Assembly: GCA_964444885.1 (NCBI GenBank)
Contig: CAYUIZ010000103.1
Coordinates: 1-10,904 of the forward strand
Direction: 5' to 3'
Source of the DNA: CAYRGQ01 sp964444885
GTDB lineage: Bacteria; Bacteroidota; Bacteroidia; Sphingobacteriales; Sphingobacteriaceae
DNA length: 10,904 nt
Below the pieces are notes generated by a model. It worked only from the letters and a program-made list of their open reading frames with translations. It searched no databases and was not told where the DNA came from. The position numbers and the translations under genes were made by a program. This document shows positions 1 to 6,160 of the stretch, in pieces. How positions within the stretch are numbered: the first letter of the stretch is position 1; each line of letters starts with the position of its first letter.

Positions 1-49
1 GACCTCAGGGTTATGAATCCTGCGCTCTAACCATCTGAGCTACCCCGCC
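1..49 (-). tRNA. tRNA-Met (anticodon CAT), 3' part cut off by the window edge
   Basis: Read on the minus strand from 49 down to 1, the sequence gives a 7-base acceptor strand GGCGGGG, T8-A9, a D-stem GCTC/GAGC around a GG-containing D-loop, and an anticodon arm with loop TTCATAA, so the anticodon is CAT. The variable loop AGGTC follows and the T-arm lies beyond the window. The D-arm and acceptor resemble elongator tRNA-Met rather than initiator tRNA, which lacks the GCTC/GAGC D-stem. A tRNA-Ile whose CAT is modified to lysidine cannot be excluded without the missing half. The last pair of the anticodon stem (31-39) is an A-C mismatch; the other four pairs are good. Confidence 0.93.
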
Positions 50-62
50 GAAAAATCGTTTG

Positions 63-70
63 CAAATATA
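63..70 (-). promoter_or_regulatory. -7 box of the tRNA-Met promoter
   Basis: On the minus strand this reads TATATTTG, a full match to the Bacteroidota -7 consensus TAnnTTTG. It ends 13 bases before the first base of the tRNA, a spacing that suits a short 5' leader trimmed by RNase P. No good TTTG -33 element is present; a run of T on the minus strand lies about 19 bases further upstream. Confidence 0.6.
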
Positions 71-159
71 GTTTATTTTCCTTTTCTTTAGAAAAAAAAG
101 CACAGAAACTAGCTATAGTTTTAGCGCTTTTCCCCTAACAGTTTTAGACCGAGCGACAA

Positions 160-546
160 ATGGCCGAAAAAACAGAAAAAATAAAGTTCAATATTGAGTA
201 CGAAATCAAGTCTTCCCCCAAAATCCTATATGGTTTCCTCCATGAACCCAATGCGCTATCGCAATGGTTTGCCGACGAGGTCAACTTTCGGGAAGGCATT
301 TACGAGTTCGTGTGGGACGATGAGACACGTACGGCCAAGCTCATGTCTGCCCGCGACAACAAGCTCGTCAAATACAAATGGCTGGACGACGAACCGTACC
401 ACTTCGAGATGGAAATCATCCAGGACGAGCTCACCCATGATGTCGCCCTCATGGTCACCGATTTTGCCCGACCGGACAACCTCGACGACCGGAAACTCAT
501 TTGGGATAACCAAATCGAGTACTTGCAAGGCGTGCTAGGCGCATAA
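160..546 (+). CDS. START-like domain protein (SRPBCC/AHSA1-type fold)
   Basis: This 128-residue protein has no signal peptide or membrane segment, so it should be cytoplasmic. The pattern near residues 18-41 (SPKILYGFLHEPNALSQWFA, then a short acidic stretch) is the first helix and W-F-A/D motif of START-like ligand-pocket proteins. The alternating strands that follow and the C-terminal helix (about 112-127) complete a helix-grip fold. I recall a small Bacteroidota-specific START-like family of this size with no known ligand. The ATG at 160 is the first in frame and has no Shine-Dalgarno sequence, which is normal here. I see no convincing TAnnTTTG promoter in 71-159. The LptF/G permease starts 118 bases downstream. 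A lipid or hydrophobic ligand, perhaps linked to envelope work, is possible but is inference only. Confidence 0.8.
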   Translation: MAEKTEKIKFNIEYEIKSSPKILYGFLHEPNALSQWFADEVNFREGIYEFVWDDETRTAKLMSARDNKLVKYKWLDDEPYHFEMEIIQDELTHDVALMVTDFARPDNLDDRKLIWDNQIEYLQGVLGA

Positions 547-553
547 ATTTTCT

Positions 554-561
554 TATTTTTG
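554..561 (+). promoter_or_regulatory. -7 box for the LptF/G-family permease gene
   Basis: TATTTTTG matches TAnnTTTG exactly and is followed by C, as is common. It lies 7 bases after the stop of the START-like gene. The nearest upstream TTG (523-525) is about 28 bases away, too far for a typical -33 element. It implies a transcript leader of roughly 95-100 bases before the ATG at 665, long compared with the other genes here. Confidence 0.5.
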
Positions 562-574
562 CAAACGGAAGCCC

Positions 575-600
575 GCCAGTCCCGGCTGGCCGATACGGCC
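575..600 (+). other. Two overlapping hairpins in the permease leader
   Basis: GCCAG (575-579) pairs perfectly with CTGGC (586-590) around a 6-base loop. GGCCG (588-592) pairs perfectly with CGGCC (596-600) around ATA. They share bases 588-590, so only one can form fully. No U-tract follows, so this is not a simple terminator. The same stretch also lies inside a tRNA-Gly-like segment (565-636) described in the findings. Confidence 0.4.
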
Positions 601-664
601 AAGGTGGTGGTTCGGCTTTCGCGCATTTAATTCCGCAGTTCAAAGGATCAGGCAACGCCGGCAG

Positions 665-2140
665 ATGAAAAAGATTCACCTTCTTATACTGAAGTCCTTC
701 ATCAGGCCATTCATCGTCACGTTTTTCATCGTGATGTTCGTCCTACTCATGCTATTCCTCTTCAAGTATATCGACGACCTGATTGGAAAAGGATTCGAGT
801 GGTACGTCATTCTGGAACTACTCTGCTACGCGGCTGCGACCAATGTAGCCATGGCCCTGCCCCTATCCATGTTGCTTTCGGCCATTATGACTTTCGGCAA
901 CCTGGGCGAGAGTTACGAGCTTGTCGCCATCAAGGCTGCGGGCGTATCCCTACGCAAGGCTATGGCGCCGCTTTTTGTCCTCGTCGGCATTTTTAGCGGC
1001 GGTGCATTCCTGTTCAGCGACTACATTATGCCCATCGCCAACCTCAAGATGGGCTCCTTGCTCTACGACGTACGCACCAAGAAAGCCGACTTCCTTATCA
1101 AGCCAGGCATATTCAACAATACCATCCCTGGATATTCCATCCGGGCCAAAAACAAAAGCGCCGACGGCACCATCCTGTACGACCTGATGATTTATGACAT
1201 GCAGGGCACCAACACGGCCTCCAAGGTCTTGCTGGCCAAGGAAGGCTACATGTACAATTCGGCCGACAACAACCACATGATCCTCAAGCTACGCGACGGT
1301 GTGCAATATGAGGATGCCCGCGCCAAGGACGCCACCGTGTACGATCCGCGCCAGCAGTTTACCCGTTTCTACTTTGAAGAAACCGAGCGCAAATTTAACA
1401 TGGAGACCTTCCAGATGCGCCGTACGGATGAAGAGCTGTTCAAAAGCCACCACGCGATGCTCAACCTGCGGCAGCTGAAGCACTATACCGACTCCAACCG
1501 GCAGCAGATGGACAGCCTTCGGCAGACCATCTTCCGCGACGTACAGTCCTACTACCACTATTTCGGCCAGTATTACAAACTGCCGGATACTGCCGAAGCC
1601 CAGACAATGCCGCTGGCGTACACCCACAGCATCACCCAGCTGATCGACTCCGGACACGTCACCACAGCCGTTAACAACGCCCTGAACAACGTCCGGTACA
1701 TTAAGGACGTCATCTCGACGAAAGACGCCGACGACGCGTTCTACCGCGACCGGGACGTGCGCTACAACATCGAATTCCAACGCAAGTTTACCTTGGCGGC
1801 GAGCTGCTTACTGCTCTTTGCCATTGGGGCGCCTTTGGGCGCCATCATCCGCAAGGGTGGACTGGGGCTGCCGGTCGTCATGGCGATCATCTTCTTCCTA
1901 ATCTATCACATCATTTCAACCGTAGCGGAGAAGTATGCGCGGGAGGGCTCGATGGAGCCATTCTGGGGCATGTGGCTGGCGATTATCGTCCTCACGCCCT
2001 TGGCCTTATTCCTCGCCTACAAAGCCACTACGGATTCGGCACTGTTCGATATCGACCAATACCGCATCAAGCTAAACAAGGCTTGGGAATGGGTGAAAAC
2101 CAAGACTTCGCGGCAGTCCAAACGCCAGCTACCCGCCTAA
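665..2140 (+). CDS. LptF/LptG (YjgP/YjgQ) family permease, lipopolysaccharide export
   Basis: LptF/LptG permeases form the inner-membrane core of the LptB2FG transporter, which extracts LPS from the inner membrane and drives it through LptC and LptA to the outer membrane. The 491-residue protein has the family layout: membrane helices at about 12-34, 54-77 and 99-121, a large periplasmic region, then helices at about 375-392, 399-422 and 433-456. The cytoplasmic stretch around 80-98 (GNLGESYELVAIKAAGVSLR) fits the coupling helix that contacts the LptB ATPase. It is about 125 residues longer than E. coli LptF or LptG. The extra length is a polar helical segment (about 245-370) between the jellyroll-like domain and helix 4. 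I cannot decide between LptF and LptG from sequence alone, so no symbol is given. The ATG at 665 starts a normal first helix. Confidence 0.9.
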   Translation: MKKIHLLILKSFIRPFIVTFFIVMFVLLMLFLFKYIDDLIGKGFEWYVILELLCYAAATNVAMALPLSMLLSAIMTFGNLGESYELVAIKAAGVSLRKAMAPLFVLVGIFSGGAFLFSDYIMPIANLKMGSLLYDVRTKKADFLIKPGIFNNTIPGYSIRAKNKSADGTILYDLMIYDMQGTNTASKVLLAKEGYMYNSADNNHMILKLRDGVQYEDARAKDATVYDPRQQFTRFYFEETERKFNMETFQMRRTDEELFKSHHAMLNLRQLKHYTDSNRQQMDSLRQTIFRDVQSYYHYFGQYYKLPDTAEAQTMPLAYTHSITQLIDSGHVTTAVNNALNNVRYIKDVISTKDADDAFYRDRDVRYNIEFQRKFTLAASCLLLFAIGAPLGAIIRKGGLGLPVVMAIIFFLIYHIISTVAEKYAREGSMEPFWGMWLAIIVLTPLALFLAYKATTDSALFDIDQYRIKLNKAWEWVKTKTSRQSKRQLPA

Positions 2141-2181
2141 TTCTTTACACCAGCCTGTTAGTTTTCTCCATTTAATAACCG

Positions 2182-2189
2182 TAAATTTG
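2182..2189 (+). promoter_or_regulatory. -7 box of the ribBA promoter
   Basis: TAAATTTG followed by C is a full match to TAnnTTTG, 19 bases before the ribBA start codon. The start of transcription would fall near 2194-2197, leaving a leader of only about 12-15 bases. This excludes an FMN riboswitch in the leader. A weak GGAG (2202-2205) lies unusually close to the ATG, 3 bases before it. No clear -33 TTTG is seen. Confidence 0.6.
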
Positions 2190-2208
2190 CAACAGTAAAA
2201 CGGAGTGA

Positions 2209-3429
2209 ATGGAAAAGGGCATCAAACTGGATACGATCGAGGAAGCTATTGCTGATATCAAAGCGGGCAAAGTGATTATTGTGGTGGACGATGAAGACCG
2301 CGAGAACGAAGGTGATTTCGTGACATCCGCCCGCAATGCCACGCCCGAGGTCATCAACTTCATGGCCACCCACGGCCGTGGCTTGGTCTGTGCCCCGCTC
2401 ACCGAAGAACGATGCCGGGAACTGGACCTGGCCTTGATGGTGGGCAACAATACCGCCGCATACGAAACGAACTTCACCGTCTCGGTCGACCTGCAGGGAT
2501 ATGGCTGCACGACCGGCATTTCGGCATCCGACCGTTCCAAAACCATTAAAGCACTGATTAATCCCGATATCCGGCCGGAGGAATTCGGCCGCCCGGGCCA
2601 TATTTTCCCGCTCATCGCCAAGGACGGCGGCGTGCTCCGCCGCGCGGGGCATACCGAAGCAACCGTCGACCTGGCCCGCCTGGCCGGCATGGAACCCGCT
2701 GGTGTGCTGGTCGAAATACTGAAGGAAGACGGCGAAATGGCCCGCCTCCCCGACCTGATGGAAGTGGCCAAACGGTTTGACCTCAAGATTATCTCCATCA
2801 AGGACCTTATCGAGTTTAGGCTCACCAAGGACTCACTGATTCAGCGCGAAGTTTCCGTAGACATGCCGACGGGGTGGGGCGATTTCACGCTGACGGCCTA
2901 TACGCAGAAGATAACGGGCGAACAGCACCTGGCACTGACGAAAGGCACTTGGGACGCGGACGAGCCTGTTCTGGTCCGCGTGCACTCCTCTTGCGTCACC
3001 GGCGATATTTTCGGTTCCTGCCGCTGCGATTGTGGCCCACAGCTGCACCGCGCGATGGAAATGATTGAGGAAGAGGGTAAAGGCGTCATCGTCTATATGA
3101 ACCAAGAAGGACGCGGCATCGGCTTGGTCAACAAACTCCACGCATACAAACTCCAGGAGACCGGCCTCGACACCGTGGACGCTAATATTGAGCTCGGCTT
3201 CAAGCCCGACTACCGCGACTACGGCATTGGCGCTCAAATCCTTCGCAACCTCAACGTGACGAAGATGCGGTTGATGAGCAACAACCCAACCAAACGGGCT
3301 GGGCTGGTCGGGTACGGCATCGAAGTCGTGGAAAACGTGCCGATTGAAATTGCCAGCAATCCGCATAACGAACGCTACCTGCGAACGAAACGCGACCGTA
3401 TGGGCCATACGATCCTGAGGGAAATTTAA
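2209..3429 (+). CDS. ribBA: RibBA: 3,4-dihydroxy-2-butanone 4-phosphate synthase / GTP cyclohydrolase II
   Basis: This 406-residue cytoplasmic enzyme supplies both branches of riboflavin synthesis. The RibB half (about 1-205) converts ribulose 5-phosphate to the four-carbon phosphate. It carries the acidic metal-binding motif DDEDRENEGD (27-36), THGRGLVCAPL (54-64) and GHTEA (147-151). The RibA half (about 210-406) opens GTP. Its zinc cysteines are C262, C273 and C275 with the spacing of E. coli RibA (VHSSCVTGD then CRCDC), followed by NQEGRGIGL (298-306), RDYGIGAQIL (336-345) and NPTKRAGL (359-366). Both halves keep their signature residues, so both activities are likely. C271 is an additional cysteine beside the zinc site. 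It has its own promoter 68 bases after the permease gene and is probably transcribed alone. Confidence 0.97.
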   Translation: MEKGIKLDTIEEAIADIKAGKVIIVVDDEDRENEGDFVTSARNATPEVINFMATHGRGLVCAPLTEERCRELDLALMVGNNTAAYETNFTVSVDLQGYGCTTGISASDRSKTIKALINPDIRPEEFGRPGHIFPLIAKDGGVLRRAGHTEATVDLARLAGMEPAGVLVEILKEDGEMARLPDLMEVAKRFDLKIISIKDLIEFRLTKDSLIQREVSVDMPTGWGDFTLTAYTQKITGEQHLALTKGTWDADEPVLVRVHSSCVTGDIFGSCRCDCGPQLHRAMEMIEEEGKGVIVYMNQEGRGIGLVNKLHAYKLQETGLDTVDANIELGFKPDYRDYGIGAQILRNLNVTKMRLMSNNPTKRAGLVGYGIEVVENVPIEIASNPHNERYLRTKRDRMGHTILREI

Positions 3430-3519
3430 CACACCGCATCTATCTCACCCATCTTTGCTACAGGACTCGCTCTTGGGCGTGCTTCCGCCGTTGGGCTGAC
3501 CTACCCCTGATGGCGCTTG

Positions 3520-3552
3520 GGCCATATTCGTTATAGTCCCCAACGAACGGCC
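3520..3552 (+). other. Imperfect hairpin after ribBA
   Basis: GGCC (3520-3523) pairs with GGCC (3549-3552), and TTCGTT (3527-3532) pairs with AACGAA (3542-3547). Between the two stems is an internal loop of three bases against one, and the end loop has 9 bases. That is 10 base pairs in all. No run of T follows on either strand, so it is a poor intrinsic terminator, although it could end ribBA transcripts or be part of a small RNA. The rest of 3430-3600 shows no coding frame I can support; TTGGGC occurs three times (3473, 3491, 3517). Confidence 0.4.
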
Positions 3553-3616
3553 TATCCGTAATTAACCCGACGATAAGACACATACATTAACCGAACACAG
3601 AATATCATTCGAAACA

Positions 3617-3641
3617 TGATTTATAAATCAGAATATTATTC
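3617..3641 (+). promoter_or_regulatory. Adjacent palindromes: candidate Lrp-family operator
   Basis: TGATTTATAAATCA (3617-3630) is a perfect 14-base palindrome. It is followed directly by GAATATTATTC (3631-3641), a perfect 11-base palindrome centred on one T. Both are AT-rich and sit just upstream of the lrp -7 box. The first covers the place where a -33 element should be, at 19 bases spacing. Lrp/AsnC proteins bind AT-rich inverted repeats and commonly repress their own genes, so an autoregulatory operator is a fair inference. Confidence 0.5.
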
Positions 3642-3642
3642 G

Positions 3643-3650
3643 TATCTTTG
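3643..3650 (+). promoter_or_regulatory. -7 box of the lrp-eamA promoter
   Basis: TATCTTTG followed by C fully matches TAnnTTTG. Transcription would begin near 3655-3658, giving a leader of about 40 bases. AAGGAG at 3662-3667 is too far from the ATG at 3697 to act as its ribosome site. It can pair with TCCTT at 3687-3691, but the stem is only 5-6 base pairs and may mean nothing. Confidence 0.6.
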
Positions 3651-3696
3651 CGACTTATTATAAGGAGTAGGCAAATCCGTATATTATCCTTGGGTT

Positions 3697-4194
3697 ATGG
3701 CGAAGAAAGAATACAGTCTGGATCACGTAGATTATCACATCCTGCGCTTGCTGCAGGGGAACGCACGCATCAATAATGCAGAAATCGCGCGCGAGCTGGG
3801 CATGGCGCCTTCGGCCGTTCTGGAGCGGGTAAAAAAACTGGAGCAAAAAGACGTTATCCTGCAATATACAGCTAAGGTAAACCCGGCAGCGGTAGACCAG
3901 CGGCTGCTGTCCTTCATTTTCATCCGTTCGGCAGACGGCATTGGTACCGCAACGACGGGCGAGGCTCTGGCTGCGATCCCGGAAGTGCAGGAGGTGCATG
4001 ACATCGCAGGCGACGACGGTTATTTGGTTAAAGTGCGTACCGCAGACTCGTCGGCTTTGGTCGACCTGATGCGCAATACGTTCAGCAAAATACCCAATAT
4101 CATATCTACACGAACCACCATCGTGCTCGACACGTTCAAAGAACAGCAGCAGGTGGTTATACCTTCAGAAAACGAACAAGGAGAAGACAACTAA
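3697..4194 (+). CDS. Lrp/AsnC-family transcriptional regulator
   Basis: This 165-residue DNA-binding regulator follows the family plan. An N-terminal winged helix-turn-helix (about 7-60) begins DHVDYHILRLLQGNARINNA, continues with AEIARELGMAPSAVLERVKKLE, and leads into the RAM/AsnC effector domain (about 68-148). IAGDDGYLVKV (103-113) is the conserved strand-turn of the effector-binding, oligomer-forming domain. Family members usually form octamers or dimers and sense amino acids. The charged tail after 148 (about 17 residues) is slightly longer than usual. The ATG at 3697 is used because no in-frame start lies between it and the stop at 3661. The transporter gene begins 2 bases after its stop, so the two are almost certainly one operon. 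The pairing suggests control of a small-molecule, perhaps amino-acid, exporter. Confidence 0.93.
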   Translation: MAKKEYSLDHVDYHILRLLQGNARINNAEIARELGMAPSAVLERVKKLEQKDVILQYTAKVNPAAVDQRLLSFIFIRSADGIGTATTGEALAAIPEVQEVHDIAGDDGYLVKVRTADSSALVDLMRNTFSKIPNIISTRTTIVLDTFKEQQQVVIPSENEQGEDN

Positions 4195-4196
4195 AT

Positions 4197-5261
4197 ATGG
4201 CCAATCAAACAACGCATAAAACACCGCTTTTCATGGTATTGCTTGCATTCGCCATTGTATATGTCGTATGGGGCTCTACCTATTTTTTCATCCACAAGGC
4301 CCTGTCGGGCTTCACGCCTTTCATGCTCGGCGCATTCCGGTTTACCGTGGCCGGCGTGCTGATGCTGGGCTGGTGCTGGTATAAGGGTTTTGATATTTTC
4401 AATTGGAAGGCCATTGGGCATGCCAGTGTCACCGGACTGCTGTTGCTCTTCATCGATACGGGTATCATCATTTGGGTCGAACAGTTCATGACGTCCGGGC
4501 TCGTGGCCATCATGGCTGCGTCCGCCGCCATCTGGTTTATCGTGCTTGACAAACCGAAATGGAAGGAAAACTTCACGAATGTACCCACCGTGGCCGGGTT
4601 ATTCATGGGATTTTTGGGTGTGGTGATGCTTTTCGGCGAGCAACTGGCTACCGCAACGGATACGACCCAACGCGAATCCAATATGCTAGGCATGGTTTTG
4701 CTCATCGTGGGGGCTATCGCTTGGACGGCGGGCTCCCTGTATTCAAAATATTTCGGCCCACGCGAAGAACAACGTGAAAAAACACCCGTTTGGGTTGGTA
4801 CCGCATGGCAAATTTTCATTGCCGGCGCCGCCTTTACGCTGACCGCCGCATTCAACGGCGAGATGGCCGCCTTTAGCTGGCAGGAAGTGCCTGCCGGGGC
4901 GTGGTGGTCGATGGCGTACTTAGTCGTGTTCGGATCGATCGTGGCCTACAGCGCTTACATCTGGTTGCTCGCAAACCGGCCAGCCACGCAGGTCAGCACC
5001 TACGCCTACGTCAATCCCGTGATCGCCGTGATGCTAAGCTTCTTCCTGACCGACGAAGTCATTACCAGTGTACAGTTAACCGGCCTGGCCATCATCCTCA
5101 TCAGCGTATTGTTGATCAACTGGAGTTCCTACGCTAAATCATCGCCAGACAACCACCCGAAAAAAAAGCGCGTCCGGATTAAACTGAAGCCGGCTGAGCC
5201 TGGCCGGATGGCTACAGTAAACCCCGCAGAAGCGCAACCTCGGTGGCACGAACCCGAATAA
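4197..5261 (+). CDS. EamA-family transporter (drug/metabolite transporter superfamily)
   Basis: This 354-residue inner-membrane protein has about ten hydrophobic helices in two EamA repeats (about 12-147 and 163-309). The first repeat opens with the typical VVWGSTYFFIHKAL (23-36) and FMLGAFRFTVAGVL (42-55). The second holds VVFGSIVAYSAYIWLL and ANRPATQVSTYAYVNPVIAV, the standard DMT signature in helices 8-9. Members export amino acids, purines, toxic metabolites or related solutes; the substrate cannot be read from sequence. After the last helix comes a 37-residue cytoplasmic tail with a strongly basic run (KKKRVRIKLK). Its start codon follows the lrp stop by 2 bases, so it should be co-transcribed and translationally coupled with the regulator, whose ligand may also be the exported substrate. 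Confidence 0.92.
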   Translation: MANQTTHKTPLFMVLLAFAIVYVVWGSTYFFIHKALSGFTPFMLGAFRFTVAGVLMLGWCWYKGFDIFNWKAIGHASVTGLLLLFIDTGIIIWVEQFMTSGLVAIMAASAAIWFIVLDKPKWKENFTNVPTVAGLFMGFLGVVMLFGEQLATATDTTQRESNMLGMVLLIVGAIAWTAGSLYSKYFGPREEQREKTPVWVGTAWQIFIAGAAFTLTAAFNGEMAAFSWQEVPAGAWWSMAYLVVFGSIVAYSAYIWLLANRPATQVSTYAYVNPVIAVMLSFFLTDEVITSVQLTGLAIILISVLLINWSSYAKSSPDNHPKKKRVRIKLKPAEPGRMATVNPAEAQPRWHEPE

Positions 5262-5310
5262 TACTCCCTGATTTAATTGGCAAACGTTTCTTAAATTAAC
5301 AGTTGTTGAC

Positions 5311-5318
5311 TAGCTTTA
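5311..5318 (+). promoter_or_regulatory. Weak -7-like element upstream of the nucleotidase pair
   Basis: TAGCTTTA differs from TAnnTTTG only in its last base. It is the best candidate in 5262-5395; no -33 TTTG is found at the right distance. If used, the leader to 5396 would be about 70 bases. The rest of this gap holds only a short AT-rich stem (TTAATT 5272-5277 with AATTAA 5294-5299). Confidence 0.25.
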
Positions 5319-5395
5319 CCGCGCAAGCAACAGGCACCAAAAATGTCTCCTCGACGGCGCATTTTGCTTGCTAGAACACTTTATTGGATTGGCTT

Positions 5396-6160
5396 ATGCG
5401 GATTCCCCTTTTTTATCGGTTTGGCCTCATGGTGCTGGTCGCCGGCATGGCGTGGAGCGGTTGTGCGCGTATCTTTACACCTACACCTACCCCTACCCAC
5501 CAGCAATACCAGATTGACGGCGCGCTCGAGGCCGATTCATCCATAATCGCCTACTACGCGCCCTACAAGCAACAGCTGGAAGCCGAGATGAACCGACTCG
5601 TCGGGCGCACGGCCGTGGCACTGACCAAACCAGGAAGCCAGCCCGAAACACTGCTCGGCAATTTCTTTGCCGAGGCCCTATTGGATGAAGGCAAAAGACT
5701 GGCGCCTCGTGCGCAGTTATCGTTCGGAACCAAAGGCGGCCTGCGCCGGGAACTGCAACAAGGCAACATCACCATCGGCGACCTGTTTGAGCTCATGCCT
5801 TTTGAAAACGAATTGGTCGTGCTGGAACTCACCGCCAGCCACATCGGCCAGCTTGCGCAGTTTATCGCGGCCACCAACGGCCAACCCGTAGCCGGCCTCC
5901 AGCTCGACATCCGCAACGGCAAGCCTACGAACGTCCTCATCGACGGGGCGCCTGTGCACGCCGACTCTACCTACCATCTCGTCACCTACGACTACCTGGC
6001 CAATGGGGGCGACAACCTGCGTGGACTGGACAATCCCGTCAGCCGGAAGGACTTGGGTAAAAAAGTACGTGAATCCCTCATCGATTATGTGGCCAGGCAT
6101 ACCGACAACAACGAAATAATCCATGCGAAACTCGACGGAAGAATTACAAGCGATCAATAG
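5396..6160 (+). CDS. Lipoprotein with 5'-nucleotidase C-terminal domain (substrate-binding half)
   Basis: From the ATG at 5396 this is a 254-residue protein; a TTG at 5384 in the same frame would add only four residues and is less likely. Residues 1-22 form a signal peptide ending MAWSGC, a lipobox-like site with C23 as the lipidated residue, although W at -3 is unusual. A Thr-Pro linker (TPTPTPT) follows, encoded by a short hexamer-like repeat at 5477-5498. The remainder matches the 5_nucleotid_C fold, which holds the nucleoside in UshA-type enzymes: LGNFFAEALLDEG, the GGLRRELQQGNITIGDLFEL block, PFENELVVLELT, and YDYLANGGDNLRGL near the end. The usual NxGG before the conserved Arg is TKGG here. 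There is no catalytic domain in this protein. That domain is encoded by the next gene, which overlaps it by 38 bases. Confidence 0.88.
   Translation: MRIPLFYRFGLMVLVAGMAWSGCARIFTPTPTPTHQQYQIDGALEADSSIIAYYAPYKQQLEAEMNRLVGRTAVALTKPGSQPETLLGNFFAEALLDEGKRLAPRAQLSFGTKGGLRRELQQGNITIGDLFELMPFENELVVLELTASHIGQLAQFIAATNGQPVAGLQLDIRNGKPTNVLIDGAPVHADSTYHLVTYDYLANGGDNLRGLDNPVSRKDLGKKVRESLIDYVARHTDNNEIIHAKLDGRITSDQ

Noticed and set aside
1289..1780. A long open frame (163 codons) on the minus strand opposite the permease gene.
   Set aside because: It lies wholly inside a well-supported plus-strand gene, has no promoter or recognisable domain, and reads as the Val/Gly-rich shadow of GC-rich codons.
2141..2208. 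Possible FMN riboswitch upstream of ribBA.
   Set aside because: The gap is only 68 bases and the -7 box lies 19 bases before the ATG, leaving no room for the roughly 120-base aptamer; no aptamer motifs are seen.
2833..3432. A 199-codon minus-strand frame opposite the RibA half.
   Set aside because: The plus strand encodes all RibA motifs here; the reverse frame has no family features.
5477..5498. Hexamer-like repeat (CCTACA/CCTACC) as a phase-variation tract.
   Set aside because: The unit is six bases, so slippage would keep the frame, and it only encodes a short Thr-Pro linker after the lipid site.
5343..5546. A short plus-strand frame with an ATG at 5343 and a hydrophobic stretch, starting before the lipoprotein gene.
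   Set aside because: It overlaps the signal peptide and linker of the nucleotidase C-domain gene, and its second half is low-complexity readout of the Thr-Pro repeat. A regulatory upstream reading frame is possible but unsupported.
6123..6160. Overlap of the nucleotidase halves as a frameshift breaking one ancestral gene.
   Set aside because: The domain order is swapped relative to the fused enzyme and each protein has its own export signal, so this is not a broken single gene.
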